Assembly (NCBI RefSeq): GCF_013410375.1
Contig: NZ_JACCFL010000001.1
Coordinates: forward strand, 3,472,001-3,536,000
Source of the DNA: Leifsonia shinshuensis
Lineage (GTDB): Bacteria > Actinomycetota > Actinomycetes > Actinomycetales > Microbacteriaceae
Length of the DNA: 64,000 nt
Reading direction: 5' to 3'
In this document: one piece after another, positions 53,996 to 63,027 of the stretch
How positions within the stretch are numbered: position 1 is the stretch's first letter
Layout of the letters: the number at the start of each line of letters is the position of its first letter
The notes under the pieces: generated by a model
Told to the model about the DNA's origin: nothing
Seen by the model: only the letters and a program-made list of their open reading frames with translations
Databases searched by the model: none
Made by a program: the position numbers and the translations under genes

Positions 53996-54024
53996 GGGCC
54001 GGTCGGGGTCTCCCCCGGCCGGCC
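53996..54024 (-). terminator. Hairpin between glpF and glpK
   Basis: GGGCCGGTCGGGG faces CCCCGGCCGGCCC with one mismatch in 13, directly after the glpF stop. No U tract follows, so it is more likely an attenuator or processing site than a full stop. Confidence 0.6.
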
Positions 54025-54032
54025 CCCGGGTG

Positions 54033-54812
54033 TTACTTGGTGAGGATGGGGAGCAGCAGCAGCGCGAGCCAGCCGGCGAGCAGGCCGCCGATGATCGGGC
54101 CGACGATCGGGACCCACGAGTAGGACCAGTCGCTGGTGCCCTTGCCCCGGATGGGCAGGACGGCGTGCGCGATGCGCGGGCCGAGGTCACGCGCCGGGTT
54201 GATCGCGTACCCGGTCGGACCACCGAGGCTGGCGCCGATGCCGACCACGAGGAGGGCGACGGGCAGTGCGCCGAGGGCGGCGAGACCGGCTGCGGTGCCG
54301 GGCTGGTGACCGAAGGCGATCACGACGAACACCAGGACGAAGGTGCCGATGATCTCGGTGACCAGGTTCCACGCGTAGCTGCGGATCGCAGGTCCGGTCG
54401 AGAAGACGCCGAGCTTGTTGCCCGGGTCCGGCTCCTCGTCGAAGTGCTTCTTGTACGCCAGGAACGTCAGGCAGGCGCCGATGAACGCTCCGATCAGCTG
54501 GGCCACGATGTACAAGAGCACGGTGACGAAGTTGACCGGCACGAGCGTGTGCGCCGCGGCGTTACCGAACGCCTTGGCTCCGTTGGCGACCAGGCCCAGC
54601 GTGACCGCCGGGTTCAGGTGGGCTCCCGAGTTGTACGCGACGACGACGCCCGAGAAGACCGCGATGCCCCAGCCGAAGTTCACCATCAGGAACCCGCCGT
54701 TGAAGCCCTTGTTCTTGATCAGGGCGACGTTCGCGACGACACCGGTACCGAGAAGCACCAGCATTGCCGTTCCGCACAACTCTGACAGGAAATCAATACC
54801 GATATTGTCCAC
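54033..54812 (-). CDS. glpF: Glycerol uptake facilitator (aquaglyceroporin)
   Basis: A 259-residue MIP channel with six transmembrane helices and two half-helices bearing the NPA motifs HLNPAVTLG and [11 protein letters not shown]. Extended loops with acidic residues ([13 protein letters not shown]) and an Asp-rather-than-bulky residue after the second NPA (ARD) are typical of glycerol-conducting members. It lets glycerol enter for the kinase encoded next. The start is ATG at 54812. An operator-like palindrome lies about 115 bases upstream at the end of glpD. Confidence 0.94.
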   Translation of the reverse strand: MDNIGIDFLSELCGTAMLVLLGTGVVANVALIKNKGFNGGFLMVNFGWGIAVFSGVVVAYNSGAHLNPAVTLGLVANGAKAFGNAAAHTLVPVNFVTVLLYIVAQLIGAFIGACLTFLAYKKHFDEEPDPGNKLGVFSTGPAIRSYAWNLVTEIIGTFVLVFVVIAFGHQPGTAAGLAALGALPVALLVVGIGASLGGPTGYAINPARDLGPRIAHAVLPIRGKGTSDWSYSWVPIVGPIIGGLLAGWLALLLLPILTK

Positions 54813-54927
54813 GTTGACCTTCCAGTTGTTCAGTTGACCCGCACCCTGTCGTGCGATGGTGTGGCTCTCGCCAGGGTGGGCCTTTGAACGCTATTGCGGT
54901 CGGGTCCGCCCGGGCAAGGACCGTTCT

Positions 54928-54943
54928 ATGCACGTTCGTGCAT
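54928..54943. promoter_or_regulatory. Glp operator candidate 1 (upstream of glpF)
   Basis: ATGCACGTTCGTGCAT is a near-perfect palindrome (seven-base arms, two-base centre) touching the glpD stop. It lies just upstream of a possible glpF promoter: TTGCCC, 18 bases, TAGCGT on the minus strand. The same arms, ATGCAC and CGTGCA, recur at 56762. Confidence 0.6.
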
Positions 54944-56682
54944 TATCGGAGCGCCGCGGCCTCGCTTCCGTCCCCCGACGCCAGGTTCACCCGGTGGGCG
55001 GCCGCCAGTTCCGCTTGGAACGCATCTTCCTCCTCCGACCGACGGTTTGGCGACCATCCGAGGGCGTTTGCGACGATTTCCCCGATCTCGCGGACCAGCG
55101 GGATCGAGACCGATCCGGTGAACGCGAGGCTCGTCCGGCGCAGGAAGACGTCGGAGAGGTGCGCGACCCGCTCGGTGCGCACCAGGTGGTCGATCTCGGC
55201 GCGGGAGTACTCGGGAGCGGCGGCGAGCGGCGCGTCGTCGCCGTCCCAGCCGGCGATGGCGTCGATGACGAAGGCCGCCTTGGTGCCGTAGCGGTGCAGC
55301 AGCGCGGTGGCGCGGGCGGCGCCCACGTCGGCGCCGTAGCGGGCCACCCAGTCGCGCTCCGCCTCCGGCGTGGCCGGGAAGCCGGCTCCGCCGCCGATCG
55401 GCAGGCCGAGCGTCGCGACGGTGCGGGTCATCCCCAGGGCCGCCAGCGTCTCGTTGGCGAGGTGCTCGCTCAGGGCGCGGAAGGTCGTCCACTTGCCGCC
55501 GACGAGGCTGAGCACGGTGGTGTCTCCGAGGCCGGCGATCGTGCCGGGCACGATGCGGTAGTCGCGGGAGACGAAGCCGGGCGCCGTGTCGTCGTGGTGC
55601 GGCAGCGGGCGGACTCCGGAGAAGCTGTAGACGATCTGCTCGCGGGTCACCGGGATCGTTGGGAAAACGTGCGACACCAGTTCGATGAAGTAGTCGATCT
55701 CCTCCTCGGTGCACACCGCGGGGACCGCCATGTCGGCCTCGAGGTCGGTCGTGCCGACCATGACCTTGCCCTTCAGCGGGTAGATGAGTACGATGCGGCC
55801 GTCGTTGTTCTCGAAGAAGATCTCCCGGCCGGCGCACGCCTCCAGCAGCTCCGGGTTGTCGAGGACGATGTGCGAGCCCTTGGTTCCGCCCATGAACTGC
55901 GTGGCCCGGCCCAGGGCCGCGTTGGTGAGGTCGGTCCACGGACCGGAGGCGTTGACGACGATGTCGGCGGTGATCGTGAACTCGTCGCCGGTCTCCCGGT
56001 CGCGGACGAGCACGCCGCCGTCCTGCGCTCCGATCGCCTCCAGGTAGTTGGCGGCGCGGGCGTGCGGGCCGGCCGCGAGCCCGTCGGCGAGGACGTCGAG
56101 CGCCAGGCGCTCCGGGTCGTGCACCGAGGCGTCGAAGTAGGTCGCCGTGTACTTGAGCTCGGGGTTGAGCTTCGGGAGGGTCTCCAGCGACTTGCGGCGG
56201 CCGTGGAAGCTGTGCCGCGGCACGGTGCCGCCCTCGCGCGAGAACGTGTCGTAGATGGTCAGGCCGGTCTTGATGAGGAACGCGCCGCGCTCCTTCGGCT
56301 TGCCCTGCTTGTGGGTGAGGAAGCGCAGCGGCGCGGCGAGGATGCCGGAGAAGGTGGAGTAGATCGGGATGGTGGTCTGCAGCGGCTTGACATAGTGCGG
56401 CGCGATCTTCAGCAGGCCGTTGCGCTCGGTGACCGACTCCTTGACCAGGCGGAACTCGCCGTTCTCCAGGTAGCGGATGCCGCCGTGGATCATGTGGCTG
56501 GAGGCCGCGGACGCGCCGGACACGAAGTCGTTGCGCTCCACGAGCACCACGTCGACGCCCTGCAGGGCGAGGTCGCGGAAGGTGCCGAGCCCGTTGATGC
56601 CGCCGCCCACGATGACGACCTGCGCGTTCGGGCGTTCGCGCAGCTGCTGGATCTCGGGGCGGGGATTCGACTTCGTCGTCAC
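54943..56682 (-). CDS. glpD: Aerobic glycerol-3-phosphate dehydrogenase
   Basis: A 579-residue FAD enzyme oxidising glycerol-3-phosphate to dihydroxyacetone phosphate at the membrane, giving electrons to menaquinone. The FAD loop VVIVGGGINGLGTFRDLALQ near residue 22 and the substrate segment SGASAASSHMIHGGIRYLE follow the family. The C-terminal domain carries VGGKWTTFRALSEH. The GTG start has AGGAG five bases upstream and is divergent from the SorC-type regulator. A typical start 20 residues before the FAD loop supports this choice. Confidence 0.95.
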   Translation of the reverse strand: MTTKSNPRPEIQQLRERPNAQVVIVGGGINGLGTFRDLALQGVDVVLVERNDFVSGASAASSHMIHGGIRYLENGEFRLVKESVTERNGLLKIAPHYVKPLQTTIPIYSTFSGILAAPLRFLTHKQGKPKERGAFLIKTGLTIYDTFSREGGTVPRHSFHGRRKSLETLPKLNPELKYTATYFDASVHDPERLALDVLADGLAAGPHARAANYLEAIGAQDGGVLVRDRETGDEFTITADIVVNASGPWTDLTNAALGRATQFMGGTKGSHIVLDNPELLEACAGREIFFENNDGRIVLIYPLKGKVMVGTTDLEADMAVPAVCTEEEIDYFIELVSHVFPTIPVTREQIVYSFSGVRPLPHHDDTAPGFVSRDYRIVPGTIAGLGDTTVLSLVGGKWTTFRALSEHLANETLAALGMTRTVATLGLPIGGGAGFPATPEAERDWVARYGADVGAARATALLHRYGTKAAFVIDAIAGWDGDDAPLAAAPEYSRAEIDHLVRTERVAHLSDVFLRRTSLAFTGSVSIPLVREIGEIVANALGWSPNRRSEEEDAFQAELAAAHRVNLASGDGSEAAALR

Positions 56683-56761
56683 GGTGACTCCTGGTGCTTC
56701 TACTGAACGGCGGTGGGTTTCGCTATAGTCTTCGATGCCGGCACAACTTCGATCAAGCCGG

Positions 56762-56777
56762 ATGCACATACGTGCAA
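56762..56777. promoter_or_regulatory. Glp operator candidate 2 (regulator promoter)
   Basis: ATGCACATACGTGCAA shares its arms with the site at 54928. It lies about 30 bases downstream of TATAGT (56724-56729), a possible -10 of the regulator gene, so binding there would block its own transcription. It is also in the control region of glpD. Confidence 0.6.
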
Positions 56778-56805
56778 CCACCCGAAAGCAGAAGGCGGTC
56801 CCCGA

Positions 56806-57828
56806 ATGTCCGCACCCGAGACCCAGAACCTCCCGGAGAAGGTCCGCGACGCCCTCAAAGCGGGCCACCTCTACTACATGCAGGACCTGACGATGGAGGC
56901 CATCGCCCACGAGATGCACACCTCGCGGTCCAGCGTCTCCCGGCTCCTCTCCTATGCGCGCGCCTCCGGGCTGGTCACCATCCAGATCGCCCAGCCGCAC
57001 GAGGGCGCCACCCGCGTCCAGCAGGAACTGCACGCCCGCTACGGCATCGGCGCGCACATCGTCCCGATGCCGAGCGCCATCAGCGACGTCGACCGGCTGG
57101 AGCGCGTCGCGATCTCCGCTGCACGGATTCTCGACCGCTTCATCGACTCCAACATGACGGTCGGCGTGGCATGGGGCTCGACGATGAGCGCCCTCAGCCG
57201 GCACCTCATCCCGAAGGACCTGCACAACGTGGAGTTCGTGCAGCTCAACGGGGCGGGCAACACATACACGACCGGCGTGCTCTACGCGTCCGAGATCCTG
57301 CGCCGGTTCGGCGACACCTACTCGGGCACGATCCAGGAGTTCCCCGTGCCGGCGCTGTTCGACGACCCGCAGACCAAGCAGGCGATGTGGCGCGAACGCA
57401 GCACGCGGCGCATCCTCGACATCCAGGAGCGCATGGACGTCGCCCTCTTCGGCCTCGGCTCGCCGTTCTCGGAGGTGCGCTCGCACGTCTACGCCGGCGG
57501 CTACCTCGACGCGGCGGACTACGCGTCGCTGGACACGTCCGGAGTGGTCGGCGACGTGGCGACGGTCTTCTTCCGCGAGGACGGCAGCCACCACGGGATC
57601 CCGCTGAACGAGCGCGCGAGCGGTCCGGACATCGACCTCATCAAGCGGGTGCCGCGGCGGGTGTGCATCGTGTCGGGTCCGTCGAAGGTGCACAGCCTCC
57701 GCGGGGCGCTGGCGGCGGGGCTGATCACCGACCTGATCGTGGACGAGGGGACGGCGCGTGCGCTGGCGGATATTGGGGAGGCGGGCGAGGCGGCGGGGGC
57801 GGTGGGGCCCGTGGAGGACGCGGCCTGA
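56806..57828 (+). CDS. SorC-family sugar-binding transcriptional regulator of the glp genes
   Basis: A 340-residue regulator. The N-terminal helix-turn-helix is QDLTMEAIAHEMHTSRSSVSRLLSYAR (about 25-50) and the rest is the SorC effector domain, GVAWGSTMSALSRHL with the sugar-phosphate loop and SSPSKVHSLRGAL-like end. SorC proteins bind phosphorylated sugars; here glycerol-3-phosphate or dihydroxyacetone phosphate would make sense. Divergence from glpD and the repeated palindrome at 54928 and 56762 tie it to the glp operon. It is not of the usual DeoR-type GlpR. The C-terminus is unusually Glu/Ala-rich. Start M-S-A-P is preferred; an upstream frame to 56713 lacks a site. Confidence 0.87.
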   Translation: MSAPETQNLPEKVRDALKAGHLYYMQDLTMEAIAHEMHTSRSSVSRLLSYARASGLVTIQIAQPHEGATRVQQELHARYGIGAHIVPMPSAISDVDRLERVAISAARILDRFIDSNMTVGVAWGSTMSALSRHLIPKDLHNVEFVQLNGAGNTYTTGVLYASEILRRFGDTYSGTIQEFPVPALFDDPQTKQAMWRERSTRRILDIQERMDVALFGLGSPFSEVRSHVYAGGYLDAADYASLDTSGVVGDVATVFFREDGSHHGIPLNERASGPDIDLIKRVPRRVCIVSGPSKVHSLRGALAAGLITDLIVDEGTARALADIGEAGEAAGAVGPVEDAA

Positions 57829-57927
57829 CGTCGCCTGAAATTTAACCTTCTAACTGCAATCTAACGTTTGTAGTGTTGAAGTCGACGATCGGAATCTGGT
57901 CGCCAATTCAACGATGAAGGGAACCCC

Positions 57928-58506
57928 ATGACCTTTGGGCTCAACGCAATCCGTGTCGGCATGGCTTCGGCGCTCGCCGGCGCGCTCGCCTTATCCGGCG
58001 CGCTCGCCGCCCAGGCCGACGACGCGACCGCGGAGACGGAGACAATCTCCGTCGCGATGGTCCCGTCCGGATTCGACTCGGCCGTCGCGGAAGCGAACGG
58101 TTACCGGATCGTCACGGACAGCGATGGTCAGCAGCGTTCGGTCGCCGTGAGTCCCGAAGCCGTCCGGTTCGAGAAGTCACTCGCGATGAGCCGTACCACC
58201 TGGGTCGAGGGTCCCTGCGGCAACTCCTGGATCAACGCCGTCAGCCGCGGCAACTCGAAATTCATCTCCACTGGTTTCGTCGTCCCGCGGCCGGTGATCG
58301 CCAAGAACTGGACCGTGCAGGTGTGGGGATGGTCGGGCATGCCCTCGTACTGGTGGGGCGGCGCGAGCGGGTCCTCCTGGAGCAGTAGCTGGTCATTCTC
58401 CATGCCCGGGGATGGCTTCGCGAACGTGCTCCCTGGCTCCAACGTCGTCATGAACAACGGGGCCGTCTGCGCATCCGGATCGCCGGGAGAGAATTTCCAT
58501 TCGTGA
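57928..58506 (+). CDS. Secreted protein of unknown function
   Basis: A 192-residue protein with a Sec signal peptide: a basic N-terminus, hydrophobic core MASALAGALALSGALAA, and cleavage after AQA (about 30). The mature protein has two cysteines (97 and 181), which could form a disulfide, and a Trp/Gly/Ser-rich region (WGWSGMPSYWWGG, WSSSWSFSMP) in its second half. AAGGGAA four bases upstream supports the start, and TAGTGT at 57871-57876 may be the -10. No family is recognised. It follows the glp regulator after an AT-rich gap. GC content is lower than in neighbours, which suggests acquired DNA. Confidence 0.65.
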   Translation: MTFGLNAIRVGMASALAGALALSGALAAQADDATAETETISVAMVPSGFDSAVAEANGYRIVTDSDGQQRSVAVSPEAVRFEKSLAMSRTTWVEGPCGNSWINAVSRGNSKFISTGFVVPRPVIAKNWTVQVWGWSGMPSYWWGGASGSSWSSSWSFSMPGDGFANVLPGSNVVMNNGAVCASGSPGENFHS

Positions 58507-58556
58507 CCGACCGAGCACGACGAGCGGGTGTCATCGCGGCGGCCACACCCGCTTGC

Positions 58557-59108
58557 TCAAATCCGCCCGAACGAACGCAACGCCTCCGAGTAGCCGGCCA
58601 CGTCGCGGCGGGTGACGCTCGAAACGACGAGCGTCGCCGCGGAGAGCTTCCGCCAGTACCCGCCGGCGAGAGGGAGCTCGATGACCGTCCGCAGACCGCG
58701 CTGCCAGGCGACGCGGACATCCTCGACGACCGCCCTCTCGGCATTGTAGAAATCGGGGGCTCCTCGCCACGAACGCACGCCCTCGCCGGCATCGAGACCG
58801 AGCTCATCCGCGAACGCTCCGACGTCGGGCGCAGCCCAGAGTTCGGGGTGCTCCGCCACAGCGAGCGGGTCGAGCTCATGCACACGCCGCGAGTGCTCGA
58901 GGCTGTCCTTCCAGAGCTTCTCCCAGGTCCCGACCAGTCGGTGGTCATCCGAGGAAACCGGTTCCCCGGGAAGCGTCGCCGGCGGCAACGACGGCTCGGC
59001 GTTTCCCACCGCCATGTGGCGCAACCACAAGAGGTCGATCAGGTTCGCACCGTCGGACACGCGAATCGTCATGTCGTTCGACCATTCATGGGCATCTTCA
59101 AACCGCAT
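58557..59108 (-). CDS. Protein of unknown function
   Basis: A 183-residue soluble protein with no signal peptide or membrane segment. It is acidic and Trp-rich (WLRHMAVGN, GTWEKLWKDS, LPLAGGYWRKLSAA), with helices interrupted by a loop. ADELGLDAGEGVRSWRG and FYNAERAVVEDVRVAWQRG are clear amphipathic helix stretches. I do not recognise a family. It is convergent with the secreted-protein gene (stop-to-stop 50 bases). An ATG is present at 59108; an internal ATG at codon 13 (MTIRVSDG) is possible. Codon use is less GC-biased than in the adjacent rib genes. Confidence 0.6.
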   Translation of the reverse strand: MRFEDAHEWSNDMTIRVSDGANLIDLLWLRHMAVGNAEPSLPPATLPGEPVSSDDHRLVGTWEKLWKDSLEHSRRVHELDPLAVAEHPELWAAPDVGAFADELGLDAGEGVRSWRGAPDFYNAERAVVEDVRVAWQRGLRTVIELPLAGGYWRKLSAATLVVSSVTRRDVAGYSEALRSFGRI

Positions 59109-59260
59109 GACTGCTCCTTACTCGCCTACGAAATCTTCCATCAGCACTCATACATCTGAGACGCCAGCGTCCCCTGAGCCTACCAACTCGCCGCAGGCAA
59201 GACGCTGCTCCTCGATGTCCGCATATGTCCGGGAATAGTCCGCGCGTTCCGGCGTTGATC

Positions 59261-59266
59261 TACACT
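59261..59266 (+). promoter_or_regulatory. -10 element of the rib operon
   Basis: TACACT about 20 bases before the FMN riboswitch, so transcription would start just before its first stem. No convincing -35 is seen. Confidence 0.45.
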
Positions 59267-59280
59267 CGACAACAGAAGAA

Positions 59281-59429
59281 CGTGCTCCGGGGTCGGTGAG
59301 AGTCCGAACCGGCGGTGACAGTCCGCGAGCGGGAGGCGAGAGCCCCCTGCCGAGCCGGTGGAATTCCGGCACCGACGGTAATGCGTGCAGGCGAGAGCCT
59401 GGGCGCTCAGTCCGGATGGGAGGCGCACG
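59281..59429 (+). promoter_or_regulatory. FMN riboswitch (RFN element)
   Basis: The conserved blocks are present in order: CCGGGGTCGGTGAGAGTCCG, AACCGGCGGTGACAGTCCGCG, GCCGGTGGAATTCCGGCACC, GACGGTAATGCG, then AGTCCGGATGGGAGGCGC. CGTGC at 59281 pairs with GCACG at 59425 to close the first stem. It senses FMN and turns down riboflavin synthesis. The 108 bases to ribD contain CTTTCGG hairpin-forming sequence but no clear terminator, so the control point (transcription or translation) is not settled. Confidence 0.95.
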
Positions 59430-59537
59430 TCGGCGGTCGACAACCGCCGCGAACGCGAGCTTTCGGCTCCAGCGACCCCGGCATCACGTCTCACATGACG
59501 AGAGAGATCTCGCAGCGAGAGACAGGACGACGCCCGG

Positions 59538-60575
59538 ATGACCCGGACTGGAGAATGGGAAGCGGCGATGCGCACCGCGCTTCGGCTCGCCGAAGGCGGT
59601 CCGGCCACCGGCGTGAACCCGCGCGTCGGCTGCGTGATCCTCGACGCCGAGGGCCGCACGATCGCGGAGGGCTTCCACCGCGGCGCGGGCACCGCGCACG
59701 CCGAGGTGGACGCGCTGAGCAGCCTCCCCGAGGGCGGCGCACGTGGCGCGACCGCCGTCGTCACCTTGGAGCCCTGCAACCACTGGGGACTCACCGGGCC
59801 GTGCTCGGAGGCGCTGATCGCCGCCGGCGTCGCCCGCGTGGTCTACGCGGTCGCGGACCCGGGCCGGCACTCCAGCGGAGGGGCCGAACGGCTCCGGGAG
59901 GCCGGCGTCGAGGTGATCGGCGGAGTCCTCGCGGATGAGGCGGAGCGCTTCCTCGGCGACTGGCTGACGGCCGCGCGGCTGGGCCGCCCGCACATCACGG
60001 TCAAGTGGGCCAGCACCCTCGACGGCCGCACGGCCGCGGCCGACGGCACCAGCCGGTGGATCACCGGAGCTGCGGCCCGGCAGCGCGTGCACGAGCAGCG
60101 CGAGGCCTCCGACGCGATCGTCGTCGGCACCGGCACCGTGCTGGCCGACGACCCGAGCCTGACCGCGCGCGGCGACGCGGGCGAGCTGTTGCCGAAGCAG
60201 CCGACGCCGGTCGTCGTGGGCACGCGCGCCGTCCCGAAGGACGCCGCGGTGTTCCGGCACCCGCACCCCGTGATCTTCGAGGGCACCCACGACCTCCACG
60301 AGGTCGTCGCGGACCTCCACCAGCGCGGCTTCCGCCGGGTCTACGTGGAGGGCGGCCCGACCCTGGCGAGCGCGTTCGTCGCCGCGGGGCTCGTGGACGA
60401 GTTCGCCATCTACCTCGCGCCCGCGCTGCTCGGCGGCCCGAAGCTCGCGCTCGGCGACATCGGCGCGGACACCATCGGCGACCAGCGCAAGCTGCGCATC
60501 CTCGACGTCGAACGGCTCGGCGTCGACCTCTACCTGCGGGCCGTGCCCGTCCCGACCAGCCACCAGGAGGCCTGA
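59538..60575 (+). CDS. ribD: Bifunctional diaminohydroxyphosphoribosylaminopyrimidine deaminase / reductase
   Basis: A 345-residue fused RibD. The N-terminal deaminase has zinc ligands in AHAEVDAL (His54, with catalytic Glu56) and PCNHWGLTGPC (Cys80, Cys89). The C-terminal reductase has TVKWASTLDGRTAAADGTSRW and GTGTVLADDPSLTAR, and ends with the EGGPTLASAF NADPH loop. It carries out steps two and three of riboflavin synthesis. An ATG at codon 11 (MRTALRLAEGG) is an alternative start closer to some family members. It is first in the riboswitch-controlled operon. Confidence 0.95.
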   Translation: MTRTGEWEAAMRTALRLAEGGPATGVNPRVGCVILDAEGRTIAEGFHRGAGTAHAEVDALSSLPEGGARGATAVVTLEPCNHWGLTGPCSEALIAAGVARVVYAVADPGRHSSGGAERLREAGVEVIGGVLADEAERFLGDWLTAARLGRPHITVKWASTLDGRTAAADGTSRWITGAAARQRVHEQREASDAIVVGTGTVLADDPSLTARGDAGELLPKQPTPVVVGTRAVPKDAAVFRHPHPVIFEGTHDLHEVVADLHQRGFRRVYVEGGPTLASAFVAAGLVDEFAIYLAPALLGGPKLALGDIGADTIGDQRKLRILDVERLGVDLYLRAVPVPTSHQEA

Positions 60576-60577
60576 GC

Positions 60578-61237
60578 GTGTTCACCGGAATCATCGAAGA
60601 GCTGGGCGAGGTCACCGCCGTCGAGCGCGACGCCGACGCCATGCGGATCACCGTGCGCGGCCCGCTCGCGGTCAGCGACGCGGGCCACGGCGACTCCATC
60701 TCGGTCAGCGGCGTCTGCCTCACCGTGATCGACCAGGACGCCGAGACCTTCACCGCCGACGTGATGGCCGAGACGCTCGCGATGAGCACGCTCGACGACG
60801 TCGCGCCGGGCCGGCGGGTGAACCTGGAGCGTGCCGCGCAGGTCGGCGACCGCCTCGGCGGCCACATCGTCCAGGGCCACATCGACGGCACCGCCACCGT
60901 CCTCTCCATCGAGGACGGCAGCGCGTGGCGCGTCGTCCGGCTCAGCCTGGACCCGGAGCACGCGCCGCTGGTCGCCCGCAAGGGCTCCATCGCCATCGAC
61001 GGTGTCTCGCTCACCGTGAGCGACGTGGGCGGCGGCCGCCAGGATGGCTGGTTCGAGGTCTCGCTCATCCCGGAGACCCTCACCGCCACCACGCTCGGCG
61101 ACCGGGTCCCCGGCGACCGCGTGAACATCGAGACCGACATCCTCGCCCGGCACGTCGAGCGCATGCTCGCGCTCGAGCCCGACTTCGCCGCCCGATTCGA
61201 ACCCGCAGTGCCCGCTGCAGAACGGAGTGCGTCATGA
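60578..61237 (+). CDS. ribC: Riboflavin synthase alpha chain
   Basis: A 219-residue riboflavin synthase (called ribE in some naming schemes), dismutating two lumazine molecules to riboflavin. Each of the two barrel repeats is seen: the first starts FTGIIEELGEVTAVE with GDSISVSGVCLTV, the second with QVGDRLGGHIVQGHIDGTATV and GSIAIDGVSLTV. The GTG start has AGGAGG seven bases upstream and lies just after ribD. The stop overlaps the ribBA start by four bases. Confidence 0.95.
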   Translation: MFTGIIEELGEVTAVERDADAMRITVRGPLAVSDAGHGDSISVSGVCLTVIDQDAETFTADVMAETLAMSTLDDVAPGRRVNLERAAQVGDRLGGHIVQGHIDGTATVLSIEDGSAWRVVRLSLDPEHAPLVARKGSIAIDGVSLTVSDVGGGRQDGWFEVSLIPETLTATTLGDRVPGDRVNIETDILARHVERMLALEPDFAARFEPAVPAAERSAS

Positions 61238-62520
61238 CACTCGCCACCATCCCCGAGGCCCTCACCGAGCTGCGCGCCGGCCGGCCGGTCATCGTGGTCG
61301 ACAACGAGAGCCGCGAGAACGAGGGCGACGTCGTCATCGCCGCCGAGCTGGCCAGCCAGGAGTGGATCGCCTGGACGGTCAAGAACTCCTCCGGCTTCAT
61401 CTGCGCGCCGATGACGAACGAGATCGCCGACCGCCTCGAGCTGCCGGTGATGGTCGCGAACAACGAGGACGCGCGCGGCACCAACTACACGGTGAGCGTC
61501 GACGCCGCCAACCGGCTGTCCACCGGCATCAGCGCCGCAGACCGCGCGCACACCCTGCGCGTGCTCGCGAACACCGAGTCAACCCCCGCCAGCCTGCACC
61601 GGCCCGGCCACATCATGCCCCTGCGCGCGGTCGACGGCGGCGTGCGCGAGCGCGACGGCCACACCGAGGCCGCGGTCGACCTCCTGAAGCTGGCCGGCCT
61701 CAACCCGGTCGCCGCGATCTCGGAGATCGTCGCGGACGACGGCGAGATGATGCGCCTCCCCGGCCTGCTGGAGCTCGGCGAGCGCGAGGGCGTCCTGGTC
61801 ATCACGATCGAGGCGCTGATCGCGTACCTGCAGGAGTTCCACTGCGACCAGCAGCTCGCCTCCCCGACCCCGATCCCGGAGTCGTCGCGCGTGATCTTCG
61901 AGGTGGAGACGACCGTCCCCACCACGAACGGCTCGTTCCGGATGCGCGCCTACCGCGACCGGATGACCGGCGCCGACCACGTCGCCATCGTCTCCGGCAC
62001 GCCCGCCGCCGAGGGCACGCTCGTCCGGGTGCACTCGGAGTGCCTGACCGGCGAGGCGTTCGGCTCGCTCAAGTGCGAGTGCGGCCCGCAGCTCGACGCG
62101 GCGCTGGCGACCATCCAGCGCGAGGGCGGCGTCGTCGTCTACCTGCGCGGGCACGAGGGCCGCGGCATCGGGCTCATCAACAAGCTGCGCGCGTACAAGC
62201 TCCAGGAGGACGGCCTCGACACGCTTGACGCCAACCTCGCGCTGGGCCTGCCGATCGACGCCCGCGACTACGGCGCGGCGACCGCGATCCTGAACGACCT
62301 CGGCGTCGAGTCGGTGCGCCTGCTGACCAACAACCCCGAGAAGGTGCGCCAGCTGGAGGAGCACGGCATCACCGTCGCGGAGCGCGTGCCGCTCGTCGTC
62401 GGCGTCGGCGTGTTCAACGAGGGCTACCTGGAGACCAAGCGCGACCGGATGGGTCACGTGATCGACGAGATCGAATCAGACGACGACGCCGCCATCGCGG
62501 CGGAGAGGACAGCACGATGA
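61234..62520 (+). CDS. ribBA: Bifunctional DHBP synthase / GTP cyclohydrolase II
   Basis: A 428-residue fusion. The N-terminal 3,4-dihydroxy-2-butanone-4-phosphate synthase has [18 protein letters not shown] (Mg site), [11 protein letters not shown] and [11 protein letters not shown]. The C-terminal GTP cyclohydrolase II has the zinc cysteines of [17 protein letters not shown], and [11 protein letters not shown], then [17 protein letters not shown]. Both start the two branches of riboflavin synthesis. Overlaps of four bases on each side couple it to ribC and ribH. Confidence 0.96.
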   Translation: MTLATIPEALTELRAGRPVIVVDNESRENEGDVVIAAELASQEWIAWTVKNSSGFICAPMTNEIADRLELPVMVANNEDARGTNYTVSVDAANRLSTGISAADRAHTLRVLANTESTPASLHRPGHIMPLRAVDGGVRERDGHTEAAVDLLKLAGLNPVAAISEIVADDGEMMRLPGLLELGEREGVLVITIEALIAYLQEFHCDQQLASPTPIPESSRVIFEVETTVPTTNGSFRMRAYRDRMTGADHVAIVSGTPAAEGTLVRVHSECLTGEAFGSLKCECGPQLDAALATIQREGGVVVYLRGHEGRGIGLINKLRAYKLQEDGLDTLDANLALGLPIDARDYGAATAILNDLGVESVRLLTNNPEKVRQLEEHGITVAERVPLVVGVGVFNEGYLETKRDRMGHVIDEIESDDDAAIAAERTAR

Positions 62521-62993
62521 GCGGAGCCGGAGCGCCGAACGCGAACGAGGCCATCGACGGGAGCGGCCTGCGGGTCGTCATCGTCGCGGGCACCTGGCAC
62601 GAGCAGATCACCGACGGGCTCATCGCGGGCGCGACGAGGACGCTGGAGGCGTCGGGCGCGGACTACTCGCTCGTGCGCGTCCCCGGCAGCTTCGAGCTCC
62701 CGGTCGTGAGCAAGGCCGCGCTGGAGTCCGGAGCGGACGCGGTGGTCGCCCTCGGCGTCATCATCCGCGGTGGCACCCCGCACTTCGAGTACGTCTCGGC
62801 GGCGGCGACCGACGGCCTCACCCGCGTGGCGCTGGACACCGGCAAGCCCGTCGGGTTCGGCGTGCTCACGCTGGACGACGAGGCGCAGGGCATCGACCGC
62901 GCCGGCCTGCCCGGTTCCAAGGAGGACAAGGGCGAGGAGGCCGCGCACGCGGCGCTCGCGACCGCGATCGCGCTGCGGGAGCTGCGCGGCTAG
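62517..62993 (+). CDS. ribH: 6,7-dimethyl-8-ribityllumazine synthase
   Basis: A 158-residue lumazine synthase. It condenses the RibD product (after dephosphorylation) with the RibB product. [19 protein letters not shown] is the N-terminal strand with the aromatic ring site, [16 protein letters not shown] the phosphate region, and [20 protein letters not shown] holds the catalytic His. The start overlaps the ribBA stop (ATGA). Length is typical. It closes the rib operon. Confidence 0.96.
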   Translation: MSGAGAPNANEAIDGSGLRVVIVAGTWHEQITDGLIAGATRTLEASGADYSLVRVPGSFELPVVSKAALESGADAVVALGVIIRGGTPHFEYVSAAATDGLTRVALDTGKPVGFGVLTLDDEAQGIDRAGLPGSKEDKGEEAAHAALATAIALRELRG

Positions 62994-63027
62994 GCCCGGT
63001 ACATCGAGGCGGCCTGGCGCTCGAAGG

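Noticed and set aside
57841..57876. Apparent similarity of the AT-rich promoter at 57.85 kb (CTGAAATTTAACC) to the promoters of the exported-protein cluster
   Set aside because: The match is short, in opposite orientation for part of the motif, and lies in AT-rich DNA where such similarity arises by chance.
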